A DNA stretch of 64,000 bases from Anolis sagrei (Eukaryota; Chordata; Lepidosauria; Squamata; Anolidae), in the NCBI RefSeq assembly GCF_037176765.1, contig NC_090023.1, positions 26,113,366-26,177,365 on the forward strand. Reading direction: 5' to 3'. Made by a program: the position numbers and the translations under genes. Each line of letters opens with the position of its first letter. Position 1 is the first letter of the stretch. The notes beneath the pieces are model-generated. The model saw nothing but the letters and a program-made list of their open reading frames with translations, did not search any database and was not told the origin of the DNA. This document shows positions 55,138 to 64,000 of this stretch, piece by piece.

Positions 55138-56087
55138 GAATCATAAAATCATAGAGTTGGAAGAGACCTCCTGGGCCATCCAGTTCAACGCCCTGCCAAG
55201 AAGCAGAAAAATCGCATTCAAAGCACCCCTGACAGATGGCCATCCAGCCTCTGTGTAAAAGCCTCCAAGGAAGGAGCATCCACCACATTCCAGGGGCAGA
55301 GAGTTCCACTGCTGAACAGCTCTCAGAGTCAGGAAGTTCTTCCTAATGTTCAGATGGAATCTCCTTTCCTATAGTTCTGCATCCTAGTTTCCAGGGCAGC
55401 AGAAAACAAGCTTGCTGGAATGTGTCCAGAGGAGAACGACTAAAATGATAAAGGGTCTGGAGAACAAGCCCTATGAGGAGCGGCTTAAGGAGCTGGGCAT
55501 GTTTAGCCTGAAGAAGAGAAGGCTGAGAGGGGATATAATAGCCATGTATAAATATGTGAGAGGAAGTCACAGGGAGGAGGGAGAAAGTTTGTTTTCTGCT
55601 TCCCTGGAGACTAGGACGCGGAACAATGGCTTCAAACTACAAGAGAGGAGATTCCATCTGAACATGAGGAAGAACTTCCTGACTGTGAGAGCCGTTCAGC
55701 AGCGGAACTCTCTGCCCCGGAGTGTGGTGGAGGCTCCTTCTTTGGAAGCTTTTAAACAGAGGTTGGATGGCCATCTGTCAGGGGTGATTTGAATGCAATA
55801 TTCCTGCTTCTTGGCAGGGGGTTGGACTGGATGCCCATGAGGTCTCTTCCAACTCTTTGATTCTATGATTCTCCTCCCTATGACTTCCTCTCACATATTT
55901 ATACATGGCTATCATGTCTCCACTCCACTACACAGGCTAAACATGCCCAGCTCCTCATAGGGCTTGTTCTCCAGACTCTTGATCATTTTAGTCACCCTCC
56001 TTTGGACACATTCCAGCTTGTTCAATATCTCTCTTCAGTAGTGGTGCCCAGAACTGGACACAGTATTCCAGGAGTGCTCTAACCTCT
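55138..56087 (-). mobile_element. CR1 LINE split by a second CR1
   Basis: Minus-strand CR1 from its terminus (55138) to AAACAAGCTTGCT (55416), resuming CTCCTCCCTATGACTTCC at 55871 and running to about 56087, next to the RAB39A promoter. Confidence 0.85.
55417..55870 (+). mobile_element. CR1 3' part nested in the older CR1
   Basis: A continuous 126-codon frame ([20 protein letters not shown] ... [17 protein letters not shown]) with stop at 55790-55792 and terminus ATTCTATGATT. It is 5' truncated and fairly young. Confidence 0.88.
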
Positions 56088-56089
56088 CA

Positions 56090-56542
56090 TCTTCAGGATT
56101 TCCAAGGGATGCGACTTTTCCAAACCTAACCAGCGCCAGCCAAGAGGCAGGAAGATGGGACCCAGAACCTCAGGAAGGGACACCTTCCAACACCCTGGGC
56201 TGGGAATGCGAGGATTCTGGGAGTTGTGGTCCCAAATGGTGGGAGAGGGAAGGAAGGGAGGGAGGGAGATCCGTGGGCGGCTCTTCGGGTTGGTCCAAGA
56301 AGGAGCAGCAGATAGGCGAGGGAGAGAGCCCGCCTTCCTCCCATCATAATAATGTAAGGGGAGAGCGACCCACCCTTTCTATCCCTGGGCTCTCTCCAAG
56401 GGAACAAAGGGAGACGCCTGAAGCTTCCATTGGGGGGCTTCGTGGAGGAAAGGAGCTTTTCCTCTCTGCGCTGGGGACACCTCGCCTTGGGGCTCCCCCG
56501 CCCTGACCATCCTCCCTTTTTTCCTTCCTTCCTTCCTCTGCG
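56090..56542 (+). promoter_or_regulatory. RAB39A: RAB39A promoter region and 5' UTR
   Basis: GC content rises sharply here towards exon 1. ATTCTGGGAGTTGTGGT (56214-56230) matches a ZNF143/STAF-type promoter motif in reverse (ACCACAACTCCCAGAAT). The transcription start is not determinable. An in-frame TGA at 56504-56506 closes the reading frame upstream of the 56543 ATG. Confidence 0.55.
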
Positions 56543-56877
56543 ATGCCCGGGATCGGAGCCATCGGGGCCCGCTGCCGCCACCGCCCCCGGAGGCGCGCCC
56601 CACACGAGTCGGAGGCCAGCGGGGAGGCCTCCCGGGTCTCGGGCGAAGGGGCGCTGGAGACGGCCATCTGGAGCTTCCAGTTCCGCCTGATCGTGCTGGG
56701 AGACTCCACGGTGGGCAAGTCCTGCCTCCTGCACCGCTTCACCGAGGGACGCTTCCCGGGCCCCCGCCACGCCGAGCCCACCGTCGGGGTGGACTTCTTC
56801 TCCCGCCTCCTGGAGATCGAGCCCGGCAAGAGGATCAAGCTCCAGCTCTGGGACACCGCCGGGCAGGAGAGGTTCAG
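56543..56877 (+). CDS. RAB39A: RAB39A coding exon 1
   Basis: It encodes an Arg-rich 37-residue leader, then [20 protein letters not shown]...WDTAGQERF, and splices at GGTTCAG|GTAGGC. Human begins METIWIYQFRL. Here the Met codon reads CTG and an extra Ala codon follows ET. Either translation starts at 56543 with an extension, or it starts at the CTG, which has G at -3 and +4. A start at 56654 would give a near-standard length. Confidence 0.88.
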
Positions 56878-59800
56878 GTAGGCACCCAACTGGAGTATTG
56901 GGTGAACCATCTTTCCCTCAGCCCCCTTTTCCCAAAACCTGGGTGGAGTAGAGTCGAAGCAATCCTGCTAGGGCGCTCCTGAGCATGTGCAGAGTGCACC
57001 TGCCCCGCTCTTCCAGGGCCTTGGCGTGAATGGCCCTTGTGGACTCTTCCAGCTGACTATGATTCTCACCCAGGCATGGGCAAAGGTGTTTTGGACTTCA
57101 ACTCCCACCATTCCTAACAGTCTACAGTCCAAAAACACCTGGAGGGACCAAGTTTGCCACAGTTCTGGAATCCTGAGAGCTGCAGTTTACTGAAGAACCA
57201 GCAAAGAAGGTTTCCAGAGGAAGAAGGCTTCCAGAGGAATGGTGGGAGTCGAAGTCCAAAACACCTGGAGGGCCCAAGTTTGCCACAGTTCTGGAATCCT
57301 GAGAGCTGCAGTTTACTGAAGGACCAGCACTCTTTGGGAAAGAAGGTTTCCAGAGGAAGTAAGGCATTAGGGTGTGTCTACACCAGGCCTGGACAAACTT
57401 GGGCCCTCCAGGTGTTTTGGACTTCAACTCCCACCATTCCTAACAGTCTACAGTCCAAAAACACCTGGAGGGCCCAAGTTTGCCACAGTTCTGGAATCCT
57501 GAGAGCTGCAGTTTACTGAAGCTCCAGCACTCTTTGGGAAAGAAGGTTTCCAGAGGAAGTAAGGCATTAGGGTGTGTCTACACCAGGCCTGGACAAACTT
57601 GGGCCCTCCAGGTGTTTTGGACTTCAACTCCCACCATTCCTAACAGTCTACAGTCCAAAACACCCGGAGGGCCCAAGTTTGCCACAGTTCTGGAATCCTG
57701 AGAGCTGCAGTTTACTGAAGCTCCAGCACTCTTTGGCAAAGAAGGTTTCCCGAGGAAGTAAGGCATTAGGGTGCGTCTACACCAGGCCTGGGCAAACTTG
57801 GGCCCTCCGGGTGTTTTGGACTTCAACTCCCACCATTCCTAACAGTCTACAGTTCAAAAACATCTGGAGGGCCCAAGTTTGCCACAGTTCTGGAATCCTG
57901 AGAGCTGTAGTTTACTGAAGAACCAGCAAAGAAAAGTTTCCAGAGGAAGTCAGGCGTTGGGGTGCATCTGCACCAGGCCTGGGCAAACTTGGGCCCTCCA
58001 GGTGTTTTGGACTTGAACTCCCATCATTCCTAACAGCCTACCGGCCAGTATTCAAAACTGGCCATATAGGTATTTGGTGCAGATCCATTGTGTTTGGTGC
58101 AGATCCATTGTGGGCTGGGTTGAGATTGTAATTGAACTCTAAATCTCAACAACTACAACTCCCAAATGTCAAGGTCTATTTACCCCAAACTCCACCGGTG
58201 TTCACATTTGGGCAGATTGAGTATTCGTGCCAAGTTTGGTCCAGATCTATCATTGTTTGAGTCCACAGTGCTCTCTGGATGTAGGTGAACTACAACTCCA
58301 AAACTCGAGGTCAAAACTCTGGGACATCACCAGGCAGGAGAGGTTCAGGTAGCCATGGAACTGAATTGAATATTAGGAGAACTATGTTTCCATTGGCCCT
58401 CTTTTCCCAAGACCTGGGGAGGGGGGAGGTGAAGCAGTCCTACCAAGGCACTCCTGAGCATGTGCAGAATGCACCTGTCCCACTTTCCCAGGACATTGGC
58501 GTGAATGGCAGTTGTGGGTTCCTCCAGCTCTGTGTTTCTATGACTCTAACCCAGGCATGGGCTAACTTCGGTCCTCAAGGTGTTTTGGACTTCAACTCAT
58601 AGAATCATAGTATCCTGGAGTTGGAAAAGACCTTGTGGGCCATCCAATCCAATCCCCTGCCAATAAGCAGGAAAATCACATTCAAAGCACCCCTGACAGA
58701 TGGCCATCCAGCCTCTGCTTAAAAGCCTCCAAAGAAGGAGCCCCCACCATACTCTGGGGCAGAGAGTTCCACTGCTGAACAGTTTCCACAGCCAGGAAGT
58801 TCTTCCTCATGTTCAGGTGGAATCTTCTTTCCTGTAGTTTGAAGTCAGTGCTCCACATCGTAGTCTTCAGGACAGCAGAAAACAAGCCTGCTTCCTCCTC
58901 CCTATAACATTCCCTCACATATTTATACTTGGTCATCATGTCTCATCTCAGCCTTCTCTTCTGATGGATAAACATGCCCAGCTCTTTAAGCCACTCCTCA
59001 TAGGGCTTGTTAGGCTGTTAGGAATCGTGGGAGTTGAGTCCAGACTACCTGGAGGGCCAAAGTTTGCCCAGGCCTGTTCTAATCCTTTGAAGCTGTAGCT
59101 GTAGCTAGTTATCCTGCAAACTCTTTGAAACAAAGCTTCCTTCATCTCTGATGAAAAGCTTTAAAGGCTGAGAAGAAAGGTCTAGTATCAGTGGTGTCCA
59201 ACCTGTGGTCCACAATAACTAAAATATGGTCCATGGCCTCATTGTTTCTGCATCATTACAAAGAGAGCGAATGATCTCACAAACTCCTTTTATAGTGCCG
59301 AGGCTTAATAAATATGGTTTTGGCAAGCAGATAAATATGACAAGCAGATAAAACAAGGAGATCTCTTGTTGACAGGTCTAGTTTGGCATTCTGCTCCTTG
59401 AGCCAAAGCAGGAGATGGTGCTTCTCCATTGCTAAAGCCAAGGGACACAGTATATGAAGCCAACCAAATTATTTTGGCATCTGAAACAGATAATCAGAGA
59501 GGAGGAGAAGGAGGCAGCAAAAGGAACAATCTGCATACATTAAGTAATAATGTCCTGCCATTTCTTCCATGACACCCAAAAGCTGCTGCCCAAGGCAGTT
59601 GACTCATTTTGCCTAACGTTAGGGCTGTGCTTGATTGAATGTCCTGTTTCCTAATGGTGGGTCTGAGCCTGAATGTGTTTTGTGGTTTAGAACGCATTTT
59701 ATCAAATGCAGATAAATGTACAGCATTATGAACAGTGCGATCAAACAATCACGCAGTGCAAGAAGCTGTACTGTGTTTACCTTCCTGCACAAGGTACTCC

Positions 59801-62798
59801 CAATGAGTACCGGGCAGTGGTTCTCATATTGAGGCAATGAATCAATTCTGGATTTTCATCTGGACTTAATCCTTTTTTTGATTTATATGTGTATACATAT
59901 CCCTTCAAGCCAACTGTTGCCTTATGGCAGTGGTTCTCAAGCTGTGGTTCCCCAGGTGTTTTGGCTGCAACTCACAGAAATCCCAGCCAATTTACCAGCT
60001 GTTAGGATTTCTGGGAGATGAAAGCGAAAACATCTGGGGACCCACAAGTTGAGAACCAATGCCTTATGGTTTGATAGTAGTTTCTTAGGCAGGGAATACA
60101 GTTGAGTTTTGCCAGTTTCCTCCTTTGAAATATAGCCTACAACACCTGGAATGTGTTGGTGATCACTCATATTTCAGAGGAAGGAAGTGGCAAAACCATG
60201 TGTTGTCGAAGGCTTTCATGGCTGGAATCACTAGGTTGCTGTGAGTTTTTCAGACTGTATGGCCATGTTCCAGAAGCACATCTGTGGCAGGCATCCTCAG
60301 AGGTTTTGAGGTCTGTTGGAAACTAGGCAAGTTTATAATAATATAATATATTGTATATACATATAATATTTATAATATTATAATGTAATACAATATAATA
60401 CTAATAATAATACAATATTGTAATTATATATTTTGTATTACATGTAATATTACTAATAATATTACAATATAATGGTATAGTACAATATAGTAATATATAA
60501 TACTGATATGGTACTATGCTAATTATATAATATATTGTATATATATGTATCTTGTAAGCTGCTCTGAGTCCCCTTCGGGGTGAGAAGGGTGGCATATAAA
60601 TGTCACAAATAAATAAATAAATAATAGGAAAGTGGGATTTATATATCTTTGAAATGTCCAGGGTGGGGGAAAGAACTCTTGTCTGTTTGAGAATGTTGCA
60701 ATTGAGAATGTTGCAATTGGCCACCTTGATAGGCATTTAATGGCCTTGCAGCTTCAAAGCCTGGCTGGGAGTTCTTTCACCCACCCTGGACATTCCACAG
60801 ATCTATAAACCTCACTTGCCTAGTTTCCAACAGACCCCTCAACATCTGAGGATGCTTGCCATAGATGTGGGCAAAACAAAAGGAGAAAATGCTTTTGGAA
60901 CATGGCTGTACAGCCCGGAAAGCTCCGAGCAACCTGGCAAAACCATATTTGAGCATTCCTTGCCTTTAAAAACCCCTACAAAATCCATGGGGTGCCATAA
61001 GCCCACAAGTGACTTGAAGGCACATCCACAGCCCAACAAAAGTGATGCCACAATCTGCCTGTGGTGAGGCACCAGCACTCTTGGCAGAGAAGGCCAAAGA
61101 CATTGGGAAACTATAGTTCACTCTCATGATTCCATAGCATTGAGCCATGGTGGTGAAAATGATGTCAAAGTATATTCATTCTTCGATGTAGATACACCCA
61201 GAATTCTCCCAACCAGGACTGGTACTAGTAGGAACTTTCTGAAACATGTTTTTGTATTCCTGCATAGGAACCAGAGTTGATAGCCTTTGAGGAGCCATAC
61301 AGTTGTATTCTATTCTATATTTGGCCTGGTGTGGTCTACAATCAGTTTGTTTGCCTTTTGTTGTCTTGTGGAAAATCAATGTACACTTTTATGGCTATGT
61401 TCTAAAACATTGCAGTGGCCAGGGGAGCTTTCACACAATTAAAACACCCATACCTTGAGACGTCTGACTTGGCCACGGTGATCCATGCTCTGGTTACATC
61501 CCAAATAGATTACTGGGGCTGCCTTTGAAAACTGTTTGGAAGCTCCAATTGGTCCAACAGGCAGCCAGATTGCTTACCAGAGCTGTGAACAGGGAGCATA
61601 CCACCCCCGTTACTGAGCACAATTCAAAGTGCTGGCTTTAGCCTATAAAGCTCTAAATGGTTTGCCTAGCATACTTGTCTGAACATATCTCCCTCTATGA
61701 ACCATCTCAGAGTTTAAGATCGTCTGGGGAAGCCCTGCTCTCATTCCCGCCTGCTTTGCAGGCGCGAATGGTGGGAACGAGACAGGGCCTTCTCAGTGGT
61801 GGCCCCTTGGTTGTGGAACTCCCTCCCCAGCTATGTTAGATCAGCCCCCTACCTTCTGACCTTCAGGAAGAGAGTAAAGAGATGGCTGTGGGATCAGGCC
61901 TTCAGAGAAGAACTATAGTGCAATAAATTAACCTGAATTATGTGCATTGACTACTGGAATGACCTGGATTATGATTGTGGATAGCATGGTTTTATAGCGA
62001 TTGTAATGTTTTTAAATGTTTTAATGCAATTTAACTTTTTTAAAAAAATCATTTAAATGTTTTTAATCATGTTTTGTTATTAAGGCATTGAATTATTGCC
62101 ATCTTGATTCCCCTTTGGTGAGAAAGTTGGGATATAAATATAGTAAGTAAACAAACAAATAAATAATAAAATAAACTATTTCAAAAAAAAAACCCTTTAC
62201 AACATCTTTCTTTACTATAGTGCAGGTACAAAGATTTGTAGGTACAAATATAGATATATAAAGTAATGCCAATTTGTCACCGCATCTTTCTGATTCTGTT
62301 ATGGAGTTGTTCTATTTTAATGAAATATACCCCATTTGAATTTCTCTTGTCTCTCTCATTTGCTGTGGCAGATCGATCACACGCTCCTATTACCGCAATT
62401 CGGTGGGAGGCTTGCTGGTGTTTGACATCACAAATCGGTCTTCATTTGAACATGTGTACGACTGGCTGGATGAAGGTAAAATGCACGCAGAGCCCTTCCA
62501 GATTGTGTTCATCTTGGTGGGACACAAATGCGACCTGGAGACAGAACGTCAAGTGACGAGAGAGGAAGCAGAAGAGCTGGCGTCCGACTGCGGCATGAGA
62601 TACATCGAAACATCTGCCAAAGATGCCATCAACGTCGAAGAGTCTTTTATGATCCTCACAAGAGATATCTACGAACTCGTGAAGAAAGGAGAGATTTCAG
62701 TGCGGGATGGATGGGAAGGGGTGAAAAGTGGCTTTGTTCCCAACATTGTGCATTCCTCGGAGGAAGCTGACTTGCTTGGAGACCAATGTACCTGCTAA
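56543..62798 (+). CDS. RAB39A: RAB39A, Rab GTPase, 2 coding exons
   Basis: Small GTPase of endosomal/lysosomal and phagosomal traffic. Joining 56543-56877 to 62372-62798 gives 253 residues from the only upstream in-frame ATG, or 216 from the CTG at 56654 that replaces the usual start Met. Motifs (253-residue numbering): P-loop GDSTVGKS 53-60, switch I Thr in PTVGVDFF at 80, WDTAGQ 103-108, HKCD 163-166, ETSAK 191-195, C-terminal Cys-Thr-Cys 251-253 for geranylgeranylation. [35 protein letters not shown] and the RFTEGRFPG insert favour RAB39A over RAB39B. Human RAB39A is 217 residues, also with two coding exons. It lies head to head with SLC35F2, as in human. Confidence 0.95.
57066..58045 (+). 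repeat. Tandem array, ~200-bp period, derived from foldback elements
   Basis: The marker AGTTCTGGAATCCTGAGAGC starts at 57161, 57287, 57487, 57686 and 57886 (spacings 126, 200, 199, 200). Each unit joins a family A arm (CTGCAGTTTACTGAAG) to both arms of family B (CTTGGGCCCTCCAGGTGTTT...CCATTCCTAACAG...). Units look about 95% alike. It lies in RAB39A intron 1, 190 bp after exon 1. Several 68-121-codon frames here are by-products of the repeat. Confidence 0.9.
58080..58315 (-). mobile_element. hAT fragment related to 14260-15005
   Basis: CAACTACAACTCCCAAATG...CCAAGTTTGGTCCAGATC...GAGTCCACAGTGCTCTCTGG is the complement of the middle of the 746-bp hAT. A short phrase (TTTGGTGCAGATCCATTGTG) is duplicated at 58074-58110. 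Confidence 0.65.
58318..58575 (+). pseudogene. Degenerate copy of RAB39A exon 1 end and intron 1 start
   Basis: CTCTGGGACATCACCAGGCA... matches exon 1 from 56846 (CTCTGGGACACCGCCGGGCA), continues across the donor (GAGAGGTTCAG|GTAGCC) and into intron 1 (CTCCTGAGCATGTGCAGA, TTGGCGTGAATGGC), to the CCAGGCATGGGC at the start of the foldback. Roughly 80% identity by eye. It codes [11 protein letters not shown] in place of [11 protein letters not shown], losing the G3 motif. No acceptor or start is apparent, so it is treated as a fragment. Confidence 0.85.
58553..59080. mobile_element. Foldback family B split by CR1
   Basis: Left arm CCAGGCATGGGCTAACTTCG...GGACTTCAACT (58553-58598) and right arm GGCTGTTAGGAATCGTGGGAG...TTTGCCCAGGCCTG (59012-59078) flank a CR1. 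Confidence 0.7.
58599..59010 (-). mobile_element. CR1 3' part inside the foldback
   Basis: Terminus CATAGAATCATAGTATCCTGG..., then antisense of the ORF2 C-terminus ([20 protein letters not shown]) up to GCTCCTCATAGGGCTTGTT-type. Confidence 0.8.
59081..59919. other. Intronic, no feature recognised
   Basis: RAB39A intron 1. Nothing was recognised. Confidence 0.4.
59928..60061. mobile_element. Palindromic hAT MITE with 8-bp target duplication
   Basis: CAGTGGTTCTCAAGCTGTGG...CACAAGTTGAGAACCAATG with perfect flanks CCTTATGG (59920-59927, 60062-60069). Same family as 1333-1467. Confidence 0.85.
60072..60182 (-). mobile_element. 5S-derived SINE body fragment
   Basis: TTTTGCCAGTTTCCTCCTTTG...ATAGCCTACAACACCTGG matches the 35406-35580 and 19490-19685 copies. 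Only the start of the 5S-like head remains. Confidence 0.6.
60195..60775 (-). mobile_element. Family X repeat, split by an L2 tail
   Basis: GTTGTCGAAGGCTTTCATGG...GGCATCCTCAGAGG...AACTAGGCAAG is interrupted at 60335 and resumes AAGTGGGATTTATATATC at about 60630, ending TTCAAAGCCTGGCTGG. Confidence 0.65.
60335..60626 (+). mobile_element. L2-type tail with AT-rich block, nested
   Basis: About 200 bp of A/T-only-like sequence, then AAGCTGCTCTGAGTCCCCTT...GGGTGAGAAGGG and AAATAAATAAATAA. Reverse-complement twin of 18349-18665. Confidence 0.75.
60776..60935 (+). mobile_element. Family X repeat, inverted partner
   Basis: CACCCTGGACATTCCACAG...CATCTGAGGATGCTTGCC...GAACATGGCTGTACAGCCC, opposite in orientation to 60195-60775 and abutting it. 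Confidence 0.65.
61060..61200. mobile_element. Foldback MITE family A, one arm
   Basis: GGTGAGGCACCAGCACTC...AGGCCAAAGACATTG...CCATAGCATTGAGCCATGG...GATGTAGATACACCC. Confidence 0.65.
61455..62170 (+). mobile_element. L2 LINE 3' part
   Basis: ORF2 C-terminus with frame breaks ([20 protein letters not shown]), 3' UTR and tail ACAAACAAATAAATAATAA. It is about 200 bp upstream of RAB39A exon 2. Confidence 0.85.
62372..62798 (+). CDS. RAB39A: RAB39A coding exon 2
   Basis: Acceptor TGCTGTGGCAG|ATCG. It encodes [63 protein letters not shown] and [19 protein letters not shown], ending DQCTC with TAA at 62796-62798. Confidence 0.97.
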
Positions 62799-63430
62799 AC
62801 TGCGTGCATGCCAAAGTACCATATAGTATGTATCAAGTGTTTGGGGTATGTGGTCTGTGCATCTGAAAGATTACGTGTGAAGGTGCATTAGATCATGGAT
62901 CAAGAATGTATGGCTCCTGAGCTTGCCATAGCTCCTGAGATACTTAAGTGTGGTTCATATAAGGATTTTGAGATTCTCAGTCCTTGCTTAAAAAGCAAAA
63001 CAAGCTTTCAGTACAAAACATGGATTGGGTTGAGGGCAGATAAAGACAAGAGAGGTGCAGGTTCAAAAAAAAAGTCTGCATTCTTTGTTTCTAATGTTTT
63101 GTGAAGTTTTTTCCAAGGTTTTGTAAAGGCTGATTCAGGTTTATTCAGTCTTCTTTGCTGATAACTTTTTGGAATGCTTAAATTGTGAATGTTGTGCATA
63201 ATGTGGCATGCTCACCACCCGTGTGCATGAAAATGATGTGCAAATTATAAAAAATTGCATGCAGCAAAGAACATGCAGTTCTGCAAAGGTTGTTTGTTCT
63301 GAAAATTTCATAAAATTCTCACTTCTCCCATCTTACATATCGAAAGATGGGACCATCGACTCTGCTTGAGATCATAGTGGTCCACACAACCACACAAAAA
63401 TGTTAAATGTTATGTTGCATTTCATAATAC
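62799..63430 (+). other. RAB39A: RAB39A 3' UTR and downstream
   Basis: Probable 3' UTR. No AATAAA or ATTAAA was found before 63430, so the end may lie beyond or use a variant signal. No repeat was recognised. Confidence 0.5.
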
Positions 63431-63540
63431 AGTAGATTCTCAAGTAATTGGAACTCAAGTATCTGGAATTCTCAAGCAACCAGCAACCCCCCCCCCCCCA
63501 CCCAAAACAGCAAACTGCAAAGCTGTTTTCATAACATATA
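63431..63540. mobile_element. Possible Tigger-like fragment and C homopolymer
   Basis: TACAGTAGATTCTCAAGTAATTGG resembles a Tigger terminus after TA. A C run follows at about 63488-63500. Confidence 0.35.
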
Positions 63541-63544
63541 CACT

Positions 63545-63988
63545 TTATATATGCCCTTTATTTATTTTCCGCCCTTCTCCCCTAGGGAACTCAGGCGAAT
63601 TACGGTATTACATATATAGGCGGCAACCATTCAATGCCTTTACAATTGTATACAATGAGACACACAAACACAAAAAAAGGCAGAGACTTCTCCTTTCATT
63701 CCCGGCTTCTGGAGGCAGTGCTCATTTCTGGCTCTGAGGAGGTGCTTTCTCAATTTTCATGTGTTGTCACTTCCTGGGTATGTGGCCAGCAAGATTGCTT
63801 AGAGCATCTCTTTGCTTTTCCCCACTGAAGCAGTACCTACTCACATTTGCATGTTTTTGAACTGCTAGGTTGGCAAGAACTGGAGCTGACAGACAGGGGC
63901 TCATCCCGTCTCGCGGATTTGAACAGCCAACCTTCAGGTCAGCAGTTCAGCAGCACAAAGGTTTAACCCATTGTGCCACTGCAGCTCC
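63545..63988 (-). mobile_element. tRNA-derived SINE, near full length
   Basis: Tail TTTATTTATTTTCCGCCC on the left; tRNA-like head at the right (minus: GTGGCACAATGGGTTAAACC, GGTTGGCTGTTCAAATCC). Same family as 5413-5873, closest to 15365-15740 in the middle. Confidence 0.8.
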
Positions 63989-64000
63989 ATAATACATTAA

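Noticed and set aside
40761-56543. Shared bidirectional promoter for SLC35F2 and RAB39A
   Set aside because: The first exons are 15.8 kb apart, each with its own GC-rich region.
56126-56910. Minus-strand frames of 188 and 214 codons opposite RAB39A exon 1
   Set aside because: Antisense to a clear coding exon in a GC-rich island. No recognisable domain.
57161-57905. CRISPR-like array
   Set aside because: Units are contiguous 200-bp repeats without unique spacers, in a vertebrate intron.
57122-57918. Frames of 68-121 codons with repeating [11 protein letters not shown]-type peptides
   Set aside because: Translations of the ~200-bp tandem array. The repeat is non-coding foldback sequence.
58318-58360. 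Second functional RAB39A first exon
   Set aside because: Only the last ~30 coding bases are present, the TAG of the G3 motif is changed to ITR, and there is no start or acceptor.

Overview
This is a gene-poor, repeat-dense stretch of a vertebrate nuclear genome, most likely a squamate reptile and probably an iguanian such as Anolis. The reasons are multi-exon genes with GT-AG introns and amniote-like proteins, tRNA-derived SINEs ending in ACCTTT repeats (Sauria SINE type), abundant CR1 and L2 LINEs, a BovB-like fragment, and many hAT and Tigger DNA transposons. The species is inferred from repeat content only. No bacterial or viral gene system, CRISPR array or operon was seen.

Two host genes can be built completely by eye. 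SLC35F2 (minus strand, 8 coding exons, 40761 down to 8822) encodes a predicted 416-residue multi-pass transporter. All splice sites are canonical, all phases agree and no stop interrupts it. RAB39A (plus strand, 2 coding exons, 56543-56877 and 62372-62798) encodes a Rab GTPase with all nucleotide-binding motifs and a C-terminal Cys-X-Cys prenylation signal. The genes lie head to head about 15.8 kb apart, matching the SLC35F2-RAB39A neighbourhood on human 11q22. They share synteny, not a known pathway.

Layout: 1-8.5 kb is intergenic, with Helitron, LINE, MITE and SINE copies. 8.5-40.8 kb is SLC35F2; its introns hold L2, CR1, SINEs, hAT and Tigger elements and two solo LTRs, several nested in one another. 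40.2-41.0 kb is the GC-rich SLC35F2 promoter and first exon, with a GGAA microsatellite upstream. 41-56 kb is intergenic, mainly CR1, L2, a zinc-finger LINE and solo LTRs. 56.1-56.9 kb is the RAB39A promoter and first exon. Intron 1 (56.9-62.4 kb) holds a ~200-bp-period tandem array and a degenerate second copy of the exon 1 end with its splice donor. The rest is 3' UTR and a SINE.

The points most worth a second look are the missing canonical RAB39A start codon (CTG at the conserved Met, with an in-frame ATG 37 codons upstream), the partial duplication of the RAB39A exon 1/intron 1 boundary, the foldback-derived tandem array beside it, and a threonine run from a trinucleotide repeat at the SLC35F2 N-terminus. 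I found no convincing novel multi-gene system.
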